A stretch of 64,000 nucleotides of DNA, taken from assembly GCF_000013745.1 (NCBI RefSeq), contig NC_007925.1:992001-1056000 (forward strand), given 5' to 3'. The notes under the pieces were generated by a model. The model was not told the DNA's origin, searched no databases, and worked only from the letters and a program-made list of their open reading frames with translations. A program made the translations under genes and the position numbers. Of this stretch, positions 51,419 to 60,073 are shown one piece after another (the stretch's first letter is position 1; each line of letters begins with the position of its first letter). Origin of the DNA: Rhodopseudomonas_A palustris_F. Its GTDB lineage: Bacteria; Pseudomonadota; Alphaproteobacteria; Rhizobiales; Xanthobacteraceae.

Positions 51419-51688
51419 TCAGATTGGCGCGGCGCCAGCGTCGACGCGGCGCGCCTCCGCCAGATCGGTCGCCGCGATCGAAATCATTTCCAGCGAGGAT
51501 CGATACGGCGCAGCACCCGGAATGGTGATCATCGTCGCGACCCGGCGAAACACCGGAAACGACAAGCCTTCGATCATCTCGTCGTCGGTGACGACCTCAT
51601 AGGCGCCGGCCGGCAATACGCGTTCAATGCCGGGAAGCCGAAACGGATGCCGGAACGTAACGGTTTCGCGGCGCGATCTCATGGTCAT
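51419..51688 (-). CDS. Hypothetical protein, 89 residues
   Basis: Small basic-to-neutral protein with a central segment FRLPGIERVLPAGAYEVVTDDEMIEGLSFPVFRRVATMI. The start at 51688 has GGAAGG upstream; another Met two codons later is possible. It is not recognised, but the sequence looks well structured and codon use is normal for the genome. About 300 bp upstream of it, up to 51985, contain no gene. Confidence 0.62.
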   Translation of the reverse strand: MTMRSRRETVTFRHPFRLPGIERVLPAGAYEVVTDDEMIEGLSFPVFRRVATMITIPGAAPYRSSLEMISIAATDLAEARRVDAGAAPI

Positions 51689-51985
51689 AAAGACCTTCCT
51701 GCATGCCAAGTTCGGCAGCGTGATCGCAATGGCAAAGCGCGGAATGCTGGGCATCATGCGCCGTTCTGCCCGCAATAGCCATCGCTATGTTGTGAACCGC
51801 ACTTTACGGCCGCCCGAGCCTTGCTTTTGCCCCTGTCATGGCCATTTGTGGAAGATACGCGACGCGAAGCCGGACCGGCTGGCGGCGATCGGCACGGCTG
51901 CCCCGCGGTGAACCGTCATCGCGGTCGAGCGCCGGCTGCTGGTGGCGATCGCGACGAGCACCCTCTCGCATTCGGAAAGATCAGC

Positions 51986-52825
51986 ATGAAACTTCGCGTC
52001 GGCTACGAGATGATCTACGAGTTCCCGCAGCCGACCCCGATGATCATGGTGCTCGGCGTGCACTTCACCCGCGCCTCCGACGTCATCGTGCCGGATTTTC
52101 TCACCGTGACGCCGGCGGTGCCGATCTCGCCATATCGCGACATGTTCGGCAATTGGTGCAGCCGCATCATCGCGCCGCAAGGCCGGGTGCGGCTATTCGC
52201 CGACGGCATCGTCCGCGACCTCGGCGTGCCGGACGTCGCCCATCCCGATGCGATCCAGCACGCGGTCGAGGACCTGCCGCCGGACACCTTGGTGTATCTG
52301 CTCGGCAGCCGTTATTGCGAAACCGACCGGTTGTCCGACATCGCCTGGAAACTGTTCGAAAACACGCCGCCCGGCTGGGCGCGGGTGCAGGCGATCTGCG
52401 ACTACGTGCACCACCATATCGCGTTCAACTATCAGCATGCCCGCGCCACCCGCACCGCCTATGAGGCCTATCAGGAAGGCCAGGGGGTATGCCGCGACTA
52501 CGCGCATCTGGCGGTAGCGTTCTGCCGCTGCATGAACATCCCGGCGCGCTACTGCACCGGCTATCTCGGCGACATGGGCACGCCGCAGCCCTGGGGTGTC
52601 GGCGATTTCGCCGGCTGGTTCGAAGCCTATCTCGGCGGCAAGTGGCACACCTTCGATCCGCGCAACAACGTGCCACGGCTCGGCCGGGTGTTGATCGCAC
52701 AGGGCCGCGACGCCGCCGACGTGCCGATCACCCAGACCTTCGGCCCGAACAACTTGGTCAGCTTCAAGGTGTGGACCGACGAAATCGTCGAACAGGGCGA
52801 AGAGGCCGCCGTTGCGGCGCGCTAA
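51986..52825 (+). CDS. Transglutaminase-like cysteine protease-fold protein
   Basis: 279 residues with an N-terminal bacterial transglutaminase-like domain (MKLRVGYEMIYEFPQPTPMIMVLGVH) and the core with catalytic Cys in GQGVCRDYAHLAVAFCR, His in YLGGKWHTFDPRNN and the acidic residue beyond. Members may cross-link or cleave peptides; the substrate is unknown. Its length is usual for the family. It is not linked with the alpha-E/ATP-grasp genes that often accompany such proteins, at least inside the window. Confidence 0.88.
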   Translation: MKLRVGYEMIYEFPQPTPMIMVLGVHFTRASDVIVPDFLTVTPAVPISPYRDMFGNWCSRIIAPQGRVRLFADGIVRDLGVPDVAHPDAIQHAVEDLPPDTLVYLLGSRYCETDRLSDIAWKLFENTPPGWARVQAICDYVHHHIAFNYQHARATRTAYEAYQEGQGVCRDYAHLAVAFCRCMNIPARYCTGYLGDMGTPQPWGVGDFAGWFEAYLGGKWHTFDPRNNVPRLGRVLIAQGRDAADVPITQTFGPNNLVSFKVWTDEIVEQGEEAAVAAR

Positions 52826-52880
52826 CCTCCGAGGCGTCGCCGGGCAACGATCGGAGCGGTCCGGCAATGCCTCTCAACGG

Positions 52881-52996
52881 GTCGTCCCTGCGTAAGCAGG
52901 GACCCATCACCCCTGGCGGGCGTGGTGAAGAACTAATCTTTGCTCCGCTGTAAAAGAGAGTCCGCGCCGTATGGGTCCCTGCGTGCGCAGGGACGA
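52881..52996. repeat. Inverted repeat with GGGACCCAT arms (family F)
   Basis: GTCGTCCCTGCGTAAGCAGG at the left and TGCGTGCGCAGGGACGACG at the right, enclosing ACCCATCACC and GTATGGGTCC arms. A single copy here, of the same general style as the other repeats. It lies in the 487-bp region upstream of napE, which otherwise has a FixK box and no gene. Confidence 0.65.
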
Positions 52997-53214
52997 CGCG
53001 CTGAAATGCTGCGGCCATGCGTGGTCGCGGTGTATGCCGCTCATTGCTCGATGCTCCGTGTTCCGTGCTCAGGATTCCGGCTGCGCGCTACGCGCTGTCG
53101 TTGTCGCAGCGCAAGCTCGCGCCGTCATTGTTCGGCGTAGTCGATGAGTTCCCGTTCGCCTGCCGTCGCCGCTTCAGCGCGATCACCTCGGTGATATCCG
53201 AGTTGCCGGCAGAT

Positions 53215-53228
53215 TTGATTTGGATCAA
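53215..53228 (+). promoter_or_regulatory. FixK/FNR box upstream of napEDABC
   Basis: TTGATTTGGATCAA is a perfect TTGAT-N4-ATCAA palindrome, the consensus for FNR/FixK-type activators. It ends 84 bp before the napE ATG, suited to a class II promoter. In Bradyrhizobium japonicum nap genes depend on FixK2, so low-oxygen induction is likely here. Confidence 0.9.
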
Positions 53229-53312
53229 GCTCGCCGGACCAATCTCTGAGCATTGTCGCCGCGGGCGCGGCCCTGAAGCCGTAATCAATCACATTTCAAA
53301 TCGAGATCACCC

Positions 53313-53486
53313 ATGTCGGCTGTTGGCCATGACAAGGGCGACCACCCGCGTCGTCGACGCATGGAGGTGTTCGCCTTCTTTCTGCTCGTCGCGGTGTTGA
53401 TGCCGGCGCTCGCGGTCGCGACCGTCGGCAGCTACGGGCTCACCGTGTGGATCTATCAGTCGATCGCCGGTCCGCCGACGAAGTAA
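53313..53486 (+). CDS. napE: Periplasmic nitrate reductase accessory protein NapE
   Basis: 57-residue protein with a charged N-terminus (MSAVGHDKGDHPRRRRMEVF) and one membrane helix (AFFLLVAVLMPALAVATVGSYGLTVWIYQS), the NapE layout. Its function is poorly known; it begins the nap operon. napD follows after 24 bp. Confidence 0.85.
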   Translation: MSAVGHDKGDHPRRRRMEVFAFFLLVAVLMPALAVATVGSYGLTVWIYQSIAGPPTK

Positions 53487-53510
53487 GCCGTCTTGCCCAA
53501 GGAGACCATC

Positions 53511-53828
53511 GTGCCAAAGCATCCCGCTATCGATCGCCGCGCGCTGTTCGCCGGCCGCTTTACTAATCCGAACGCCGTGGTGCGTCCGCCCGGCGGCGAG
53601 ATCGCCAGCATTTTGGTGCAGGCCCGTCCGGAACGGCTCGACGACGTCGCCACGGCGATCCTGGCGATGGCGGGCTGCGAGGTGTTCGCCCGCGATCCCA
53701 AGGGCAAGCTGGTGGTGGTGATCGACGCCGAGGATTCCGGCGTGATCGGCTCGACGCTGAATAACATCGCGCTGCTGCCAAACGTGTATTCCGCCGCGCT
53801 GGTGTTCCACGCCATCGAGGCCGGCTAG
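53511..53828 (+). CDS. napD: NapD chaperone for nitrate reductase NapA
   Basis: 105 residues. EIASILVQARPERLDDVATAILAMAGCEVFARDPKGKLVVVIDAE is the NapD ferredoxin-like fold. It binds the NapA twin-arginine signal peptide and holds export until maturation is finished. GTG at 53511 is chosen because AAGGAGACC lies just before it; an upstream in-frame TTG at 53493 would precede that site. Confidence 0.93.
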   Translation: MPKHPAIDRRALFAGRFTNPNAVVRPPGGEIASILVQARPERLDDVATAILAMAGCEVFARDPKGKLVVVIDAEDSGVIGSTLNNIALLPNVYSAALVFHAIEAG

Positions 53829-53878
53829 GCCAACTCGCCTTCCAAACACATCACCCTCTGCCGCGGCAAGGAAACCTC

Positions 53879-56392
53879 ATGACAACTCCCAAGCTCGATC
53901 GCCGTCAGGTGTTGAAACTCGAAGCCGCCGCGATGGCGGCGCTGGCCGGCGGCATTGCAATGCCGGCCGCTGCAGCCAATCTCGTCACCGAACGCGCGGT
54001 CTCCGAACTGAAATGGGACAAGGCCGCCTGCCGCTTCTGCGGCACCGGCTGCAGCGTGATGGTGGCGACGAAGGAAAATCGCGTGGTCGCCACCCACGGC
54101 GACACCAAGTCCGAGGTCAATCGCGGACTGAACTGCGTGAAGGGCTATTTCCTCTCCAAGATCATGTACGGCCACGACCGGCTGACCCAGCCGATGCTGC
54201 GTAAGACCGACGGCAAATACGACAAGAACGGCGAGTTCATGCCGGTGTCGTGGGACGAGGCCTTCGACATCATGGCGGAAAAATTCAAGGCGGCGCTGAA
54301 GAAGCGCGGCCCGAGCGGCGTCGGCATGTTCGGCTCCGGGCAGTGGACGGTGTGGGAAGGCTACGCCGCGTCGAAACTGTTCAAGGCCGGCTTCCGCTCC
54401 AACAACATCGATCCGAATGCCCGGCACTGCATGGCCTCGGCGGTCGCGGGCTTCATGCGCACCTTCGGCATCGACGAGCCGATGGGCTGCTACGACGACA
54501 TCGAAGCCGCCGACGTGTTCGTGCTGTGGGGCTCCAACATGGCGGAGATGCATCCGCTGTTGTGGACCCGGGTCACCGACCGAAGGCTGTCGGCGCCGCA
54601 CGTCAAGGTCGCGGTGCTGTCGACCTTCGAGCACCGCTCGTTCGACCTCGCCGATCTTGGCCTGGTGTTCAAGCCGCAGACCGATCTGGCGATCCTCAAC
54701 GCCATCGCCAACCACATCATCAAGACCGGCCGGGTCAACAAGGACTTCGTCGCCAAGCACACCACCTTCAAGCGGGGCCAGACCGATATCGGCTACGGCC
54801 TGCGCCCCGAGCATCCGTTGCAGAAGGCCGCCACCGGCGCCGCCAAGGCCAACGACGCCACCGATATGAGCTTCGAGGACTACGCCGCCTTCGTCGCCGA
54901 CTACACCATCGAGAAGGCGTCGCAGATTTCCGGCGTGCCGGCCGCCAAGATCGAGGCGCTGGCCGAGCTCTATGCCGACCCCAACACCAAGGTCACCAGC
55001 TTCTGGACCATGGGCTTCAATCAGCACACCCGCGGCGTCTGGGCCAATAACCTTGCCTACAACCTGCATCTGTTGACCGGAAAAATCTCCGAGCCCGGCA
55101 ACAGCCCGTTCTCGCTGACCGGGCAGCCTTCGGCCTGCGGCACCGCGCGCGAGGTCGGCACCTTCTCGCATCGGCTGCCGGCCGACATGGTGGTGACCAA
55201 CAAGAAGCATCGCGACATCGCCGAAAAAATCTGGAAGCTGCCGGAAGGCACCATTCCGGACAAGCCCGGCTATCACGCCGTGCTGCAAAGCCGGATGCTG
55301 AAGGACGGCTTGCTCAACGCCTATTGGGTGCAGGTCAACAACAACCTGCAGGCCGGCGCCAACGCCAATGAAGAAACCTATCCGGGCTTCCGCAATCCGG
55401 ACAATTTCATCGTCGTCTCCGACGCCTATCCGTCGGTCACCGCGCTCGCCGCCGACCTGATCCTGCCGACCGCGATGTGGGTGGAGAAGGAAGGCGCCTA
55501 TGGCAATGCCGAGCGCCGCACCCAGTTCTGGCATCAGCTGGTCAGCGCGCCGGGGCAGGCTCGCTCCGACCTGTGGCAGCTGATGGAATTCGCCAAGCGC
55601 TTCAAGATCGAAGAGGTGTGGACCGAAGAGCTTTTGGCGAAGAAGCCGGAAGTTCGCGGCAAGACCATGTACGACGTGCTGTATCGCAACGGCCAGGTCG
55701 ACAAGTATCCCTCGTCCGATATCGAGGCCGGCTATCTCAACGACGAATCCAAGGCGTTCGGCTACTACGTGCAGAAGGGGCTGTTCGAGGAATACGCCTC
55801 GTTCGGCCGCGGCCATGGCCACGACCTGGCGCCGTTCGACGACTACCACCGCGAGCGCGGCTTGCGCTGGCCGGTGGTGAACGGCCAGGAGACCCGCTGG
55901 CGATTCCGCGAGGGCTCCGACCCTTACGTCCAGCAGGGCGCCGGCGTGCAGTTCTACGGCTTCCCGGACGGCCGCGCGAGAATCTTTGCGCTGCCCTACG
56001 AGCCCGCGGCGGAAGCTCCCGACGCCGAATTTCCGTTCTGGCTCTCCACCGGCCGCGTGCTGGAGCATTGGCACTCCGGCACCATGACGCGGCGCGTTCC
56101 CGAACTCTACAAGGCGTTCCCCGAAGCGGTCTGCTTCATGCATCCGGACGACGCCGCCGAGCTCAAGCTGCGCCGTGGCGACGAGATCAAGGTGGAGTCG
56201 CGCCGCGGCTTCATCCGTACCCGGGTCGAGACCCGTGGCCGCAACAAGCCGCCGCGCGGGCTGGTGTTCGTGCCGTGGTTCGACGAAGCGCAACTGATCA
56301 ACAAGGTGACGCTGGACGCCACCGATCCGATCTCGCTGCAGACCGACTACAAGAAATGCGCGGTGCGCATCGAACGGGTGACCGCGTCATGA
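53879..56392 (+). CDS. napA: Periplasmic nitrate reductase catalytic subunit NapA
   Basis: 837-residue molybdoenzyme reducing nitrate to nitrite in the periplasm. A twin-arginine signal (LDRRQVLKLEAAAMAALAGGIA) is followed by the [4Fe-4S] motif CRFCGTGCSVMV...GLNCVKG (about 48-85) and the Mo-coordinating Cys in NARHCMASAVAGFM (about 182). QPSACGTAREVG and FWLSTGRVLEHWHSGTMTRR are further NapA features. The cofactor needs the molybdopterin synthase encoded at 8.8-9.5 kb. The stop overlaps the napB start (ATGA). Confidence 0.97.
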   Translation: MTTPKLDRRQVLKLEAAAMAALAGGIAMPAAAANLVTERAVSELKWDKAACRFCGTGCSVMVATKENRVVATHGDTKSEVNRGLNCVKGYFLSKIMYGHDRLTQPMLRKTDGKYDKNGEFMPVSWDEAFDIMAEKFKAALKKRGPSGVGMFGSGQWTVWEGYAASKLFKAGFRSNNIDPNARHCMASAVAGFMRTFGIDEPMGCYDDIEAADVFVLWGSNMAEMHPLLWTRVTDRRLSAPHVKVAVLSTFEHRSFDLADLGLVFKPQTDLAILNAIANHIIKTGRVNKDFVAKHTTFKRGQTDIGYGLRPEHPLQKAATGAAKANDATDMSFEDYAAFVADYTIEKASQISGVPAAKIEALAELYADPNTKVTSFWTMGFNQHTRGVWANNLAYNLHLLTGKISEPGNSPFSLTGQPSACGTAREVGTFSHRLPADMVVTNKKHRDIAEKIWKLPEGTIPDKPGYHAVLQSRMLKDGLLNAYWVQVNNNLQAGANANEETYPGFRNPDNFIVVSDAYPSVTALAADLILPTAMWVEKEGAYGNAERRTQFWHQLVSAPGQARSDLWQLMEFAKRFKIEEVWTEELLAKKPEVRGKTMYDVLYRNGQVDKYPSSDIEAGYLNDESKAFGYYVQKGLFEEYASFGRGHGHDLAPFDDYHRERGLRWPVVNGQETRWRFREGSDPYVQQGAGVQFYGFPDGRARIFALPYEPAAEAPDAEFPFWLSTGRVLEHWHSGTMTRRVPELYKAFPEAVCFMHPDDAAELKLRRGDEIKVESRRGFIRTRVETRGRNKPPRGLVFVPWFDEAQLINKVTLDATDPISLQTDYKKCAVRIERVTAS

Positions 56393-56859
56393 TCCGAAAA
56401 TCCTCTCTGCTCGCTGTGGTCGTCGTGATGGCGGCGGCCTCCACTTCGCTGCTGGCGCAGAACGTCTCGTCCGGCCTGCGCGGCGACACCCCGCTCAACG
56501 ATGAAGGTCCGGCGGCGATGATGACGCCGCAGCGCAACACCTCGGAGCGCGAGACCCGCAACTATCCGGAGCAGCCGCCGGTGATTCCGCATACCACCGA
56601 GGGCTATCAGATCGACATCAACGGCAACAAATGCCTGTCGTGCCACGCCCGCGCCCGCACCACGGAATCCAAGGCGCCGATGGTCTCGATCACCCATTTC
56701 ATGGATCGCGACGGCCAGTTTCTGGCCTCGGTGTCGCCGCGGCGGTATTTCTGCACGCAGTGCCACGTGCCGCAGCACACCGCCAAGCCGCCGGTCGGCA
56801 ACGACTTCACCGACATTGATTCTGTGCTGAGCCACGTGGCGCCCGGGGGCCGGCGATGA
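56389..56859 (+). CDS. napB: Nitrate reductase cytochrome c-type subunit NapB
   Basis: 156-residue precursor: signal peptide (MIRKSSLLAVVVVMAAASTS LLAQ, cleaved after LAQ) and two haem c sites, CLSCH and CTQCH. It passes electrons to NapA. NYPEQPPVIPHTTEGYQI and MVSITHFMDRDGQ are NapB-specific. Start and end overlap napA and napC by 4 bp each. Confidence 0.95.
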   Translation: MIRKSSLLAVVVVMAAASTSLLAQNVSSGLRGDTPLNDEGPAAMMTPQRNTSERETRNYPEQPPVIPHTTEGYQIDINGNKCLSCHARARTTESKAPMVSITHFMDRDGQFLASVSPRRYFCTQCHVPQHTAKPPVGNDFTDIDSVLSHVAPGGRR

Positions 56860-57494
56860 CTGCGATCGACCCTTCGGCGCCGCGCCGCTCATGGCTGGCG
56901 CGGGCCTGGCAGTTTCTGAAAGATCTGTGGCAGGTGCTGCTGCGGCCGAGTTCGGTGTTCGGGCTCGGCGTGCTGGTGCTGGCGGGATTCGTCGCCGGCA
57001 TCGTGTTCTGGGGCGGCTTCAACACCGTGCTGGAAGCCACCAACACCGAGAAATTCTGCACCGGCTGCCACGAGATGCGCGACAACGTATTCGCCGAATT
57101 GAAGCCGACCATCCACTTCTCGAACCGCTCCGGCGTCCGCGCCAGCTGCCCGGATTGCCACGTGCCGCACAATTGGACCGACAAGATCGCCCGCAAGATG
57201 CAGGCCTCGAAAGAGGTCTGGGGCCATCTGTTCGGCTCGATCGACACCCCGGACAAATTCCGCGAGAACCGGCTGGAGCTGGCGATGCACGAATGGTCGC
57301 GCTTCAAGGCCAATGATTCGCTGGAATGCCGTAACTGCCATAGCGCAGCCTCGATGGACATCACCAAGCAGTCGCCGCGCGCTTCGGTGGCGCATCAGCG
57401 CTATCTGTTCACCGGGGAAAAGACCTGCATCGATTGCCATAAGGGCATCGCCCACCATCTGCCCGACATGCGCGGGGTGCCCGGCTGGCAATAA
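56856..57494 (+). CDS. napC: Membrane-anchored tetrahaem cytochrome NapC
   Basis: 212 residues: one N-terminal helix (VFGLGVLVLAGFVAGIVFWGG) and a periplasmic domain with four haem c sites, CTGCH, CPDCH, CRNCH and CIDCH. It oxidises quinol and feeds NapB. The NapC/NirT family length is standard. Last gene of napEDABC; a repeat follows. Confidence 0.95.
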   Translation: MTAIDPSAPRRSWLARAWQFLKDLWQVLLRPSSVFGLGVLVLAGFVAGIVFWGGFNTVLEATNTEKFCTGCHEMRDNVFAELKPTIHFSNRSGVRASCPDCHVPHNWTDKIARKMQASKEVWGHLFGSIDTPDKFRENRLELAMHEWSRFKANDSLECRNCHSAASMDITKQSPRASVAHQRYLFTGEKTCIDCHKGIAHHLPDMRGVPGWQ

Positions 57495-57514
57495 GAGTCC
57501 GGTCCCTCAGCCTC

Positions 57515-57652
57515 GTGTCCCGGGCGCGGTGCAGCGCGCAGCGTTGCTCCGCAGAACCGGGACCGTCACGAGCAGCCGCGTTCGTCACGGCCCCGGATCA
57601 ACAGCGCAGCACGCCGCATCGGCGGCGCGCTGCGCTACCTACATCCGGGGAA
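57515..57652. repeat. Composite palindromic repeat, family E (copy 4)
   Basis: GTGTCCCGGGCGCGGTGCAG at the left, then GCTCCGCAGAACCGGGACCG, and CTGCGCTACCTACATCCGGGG at the right; same orientation as the copy at 41217. Confidence 0.78.
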
Positions 57653-57751
57653 CGGTGGTTGTGCCGCCCGGGCGGCTTGCACTGCCCGCCTGAATGGTTA
57701 GCTTGCGGAAGCCGAATCGCGGCAGCTTCCCTGCCGGCACTCCGAGACCGC

Positions 57752-58861
57752 ATGCCCACATTCACCCCGCACCAGGACTCCGCGCTGAAAGCCGTCGCCG
57801 ATTGGCTGAAGGCCAAGCCCGGCCGCGGCTCGACGCCGCCGGTATTCCGGCTGTTCGGCTATGCCGGCACCGGCAAGACCACGCTGGCGCGCCACATCGC
57901 CGACGGCGTCAACGGCGAGGTGAAATTCGCCGCCTTCACCGGCAAGGCCGCGCTGGTGATGCGCAACAAGGGCTGCGACAACGCCTCCACCATCCATTCC
58001 TTGATCTACCGCACTCGCGAGAGCGGCGTCGAACAGCCGAGTTTCGAGCTGTGGGACGACGCCCCGGCCTCGAAGGCCAAGCTGATCGTGATCGACGAAT
58101 GCTCGATGGTCGACGAGGAATTGGGCCGCGATCTGATGTCGTTCGATTGCCCGCTGTTGGTGCTCGGCGATCCGGCGCAGCTGCCGCCGATCCAGGGCGG
58201 CGGCTTCTTCACCGATTGCGAGCCCGACGTGATGCTGACCGAGGTGCATCGCCAGGCCCAGGACGATCCGATCGTTCGGCTGTCGATGGACGTCCGCGAA
58301 GGTCGCGACCTCGACATCGGCCGCTATGGCGAGAGCGAGGTGATCTCGCGCACCGAGCTCGATCCGCAGCGGGTGATGAACGCCGATCAGGTGCTGGTCG
58401 GCCGCAACAACACGCGGCGGGCCTACAACACGCGATTTCGGCTCAGGCTGAACATCGAGGATCCATTGCCGGTGGCCGGCGACAAGCTGGTCTGCCTGCG
58501 CAACAACCGCAAGAAGGCGCTGTTCAACGGCGGGCTATGGCGGGTCAAGGCGCGCGCCGCGTCGAAATCGAAGATCATCACCATGCGGTTGTCGCCCGAC
58601 GAAGATTTCGGCGGCCGCGTCACCAAGGTCTCGGTGCGCGGCGATTGCTTCGGCGGCGCGATCGAGCAGATCCCGTGGGAGCAGCGCAAGCCCTATGACG
58701 AATTCGACTATGGCTACGTGCTGACGGTGCACAAGAGCCAAGGCTCGCAATGGGACGACGTGGTGCTGTTCGACGAGAGTTTTGCGTTCCAGGAAAGCCG
58801 CGCCCGCTGGCTCTACACCGGCATTACCCGCGCCGCGAAGCGGCTCAGCATCGTGATTTGA
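57752..58861 (+). CDS. ATP-dependent DNA helicase, RecD/Dda-like (SF1)
   Basis: 369-residue superfamily-1 helicase. Walker A is GYAGTGKTTLARHIAD (about 36-46), Walker B VIDECSMVD, then GDPAQLPPIQGGGFF and, near the end, TVHKSQGSQWDDVVLFDES and WLYTGITRAAKRL (UvrD_C_2). It is close to RecD2/Dda in layout but without an N-terminal extension, so it probably works as a small 5'-3' helicase. Independent of recBC, which are not here. The ATG at 57752 gives MPTFTPHQDSALKAV. Confidence 0.9.
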   Translation: MPTFTPHQDSALKAVADWLKAKPGRGSTPPVFRLFGYAGTGKTTLARHIADGVNGEVKFAAFTGKAALVMRNKGCDNASTIHSLIYRTRESGVEQPSFELWDDAPASKAKLIVIDECSMVDEELGRDLMSFDCPLLVLGDPAQLPPIQGGGFFTDCEPDVMLTEVHRQAQDDPIVRLSMDVREGRDLDIGRYGESEVISRTELDPQRVMNADQVLVGRNNTRRAYNTRFRLRLNIEDPLPVAGDKLVCLRNNRKKALFNGGLWRVKARAASKSKIITMRLSPDEDFGGRVTKVSVRGDCFGGAIEQIPWEQRKPYDEFDYGYVLTVHKSQGSQWDDVVLFDESFAFQESRARWLYTGITRAAKRLSIVI

Positions 58862-58936
58862 TCTTCTTTGCCTTCTGCCCTCGCGGACAGAGGCGAAGCG
58901 AGCAAAACCATTTGGCGACTGGGCTCTTCGAAAGCA

Positions 58937-58977
58937 GCCCCCACCCCAACCCTCCCCCGCAAGCGGGAGAGGGGGCT
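58937..58977. repeat. GC-rich palindromic repeat, family C (copy 3a)
   Basis: GCCCCCACCCCAACCCTCCC followed by GCAAGCGGGAGAGGG. It forms a pair with the block at 59053. Confidence 0.65.
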
Positions 58978-59052
58978 CGCCGAGTTCGTTGCGATGTTTC
59001 CGTACATCTTTGGCGTTGGAGGCAAATATTCTGAGCGTGCCCCAGCGGCAGC

Positions 59053-59093
59053 GCGCTCCCTCTCCCGCTTGCGGGGGAGGGTTGGGGAGGGGG
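59053..59093. repeat. GC-rich palindromic repeat, family C (copy 3b)
   Basis: GCTCCCTCTCCCGCTTGCGG followed by GGAGGGTTGGGGAGGGGGC, which is the inverse of the block at 58937. The 304-bp gap between the helicase and the methyltransferase gene is mostly this pair. Confidence 0.65.
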
Positions 59094-59165
59094 CGTCACG
59101 CGAAGGGAGGGGGCGTAACGCGGACTGACTCGCGGCGCGCTCCTCACCATGAGGGAGCAGCGGCG

Positions 59166-59861
59166 CTAATCCTTCTTCGTCGCCACAAACGTCATCCGCG
59201 ACGGATTGTGCCCGATATTGTTCGGCGCGCGGGCCGCGGTGAAGCCGGCGGCGGTGAGCTTGCCGATCATCTCGGCCTCGGCGTAGCGCTGCAGCCCGAT
59301 CTTGCTGCGCAATTCGCGATAGTCCGACAGCGCGGTGCGCGCCAGTCCCCACAGCGCGTCCTTGACGAAGCCGTGCGCCAGCGCGAAGCGCAACAGCGCG
59401 GCGACGTCCTGCGCCATGCCGACGTCGGGCCGCAAGATATCGCCGACCACCAGCTGCCCGCCGGGCTTCAAGAGCCGGCCGACCACCATCAGCGCGGTGT
59501 CGAGTTCCTGCGCGGTCATATATTGCGCGACCGAATTCATCACCGCGAGGTCGACGGAGTTCTCCTCCATGTTGCGCAACTCGTCGAGCGAGCGCACCCG
59601 GATCTTGATGTTGGGCGCGAAGCGGGCGATCAGCCGGCCGCGCACGCCGGGCGCCGGCTCCGCCAGGATCAGCCGGGCGCAGGCCTCGGCGACCCGGCCG
59701 GCCGACAGCGCCTCGCCGCAGGCGTAATCCAGCACGGTGGCCTCGGCCGAAGGGATATAGCCCACGATGTCCTCGGCGATCTGCCGGAAATGCACGTCGC
59801 GGTGCAGCTTGCTGACATAGATCGTGTGCGTGGAGTCGTAATAGTCGATCCAGTCGTCCAT
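59166..59861 (-). CDS. Class I SAM-dependent methyltransferase
   Basis: 231 residues with a Rossmann methyltransferase fold: VLDYACGEALSAG (motif I), VDLAVMNSVAQYM (motif IV), LLKPGGQLVVGDIL (motif V/VI). The start reads MDDWIDYYDSTHTIYVSKLHRDVHFRQIAEDIV. The substrate is unknown; the neighbours (helicase, dps) give no hint. It is divergent from dps, with 212 bp between. Confidence 0.82.
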   Translation of the reverse strand: MDDWIDYYDSTHTIYVSKLHRDVHFRQIAEDIVGYIPSAEATVLDYACGEALSAGRVAEACARLILAEPAPGVRGRLIARFAPNIKIRVRSLDELRNMEENSVDLAVMNSVAQYMTAQELDTALMVVGRLLKPGGQLVVGDILRPDVGMAQDVAALLRFALAHGFVKDALWGLARTALSDYRELRSKIGLQRYAEAEMIGKLTAAGFTAARAPNNIGHNPSRMTFVATKKD

Positions 59862-59906
59862 CGTGATTTGGCCCGTTCTGAGATCCGCACCCCTTGTTCC
59901 AATTTT

Positions 59907-59931
59907 GGAACCGACGGCGGTTTGGCGCGTT
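59907..59931 (+). promoter_or_regulatory. EcfG-type general-stress promoter of dps
   Basis: GGAAC at 59907-59911 and CGTT at 59928-59931 with a 16-nt spacer match the alphaproteobacterial EcfG (sigma-EcfG, PhyR-NepR pathway) consensus GGAAC-N16-17-CGTT. It lies about 140 bp before the dps start. The -35 part overlaps a palindrome GTTCCAATTTTGGAAC. Confidence 0.7.
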
Positions 59932-60073
59932 GAGGTCTAGAGCGTTTCGAAGGCTTGTGAAAGCGTCGGCTTGCTCTGTGAAATTTGACGCAATAGCTCG
60001 GTGGGGTGCGCGACGCGATTCGTTGCGCCCGGCCGAATGTTCCGTTTTGTACCATGTCATAGGAAGGTAAATC

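Noticed and set aside
53879..56392. Formate dehydrogenase partner for the hyf-like complex
   Set aside because: The order napE-D-A-B-C and the Mo-Cys context identify it as nitrate reductase; it lies 13 kb away.
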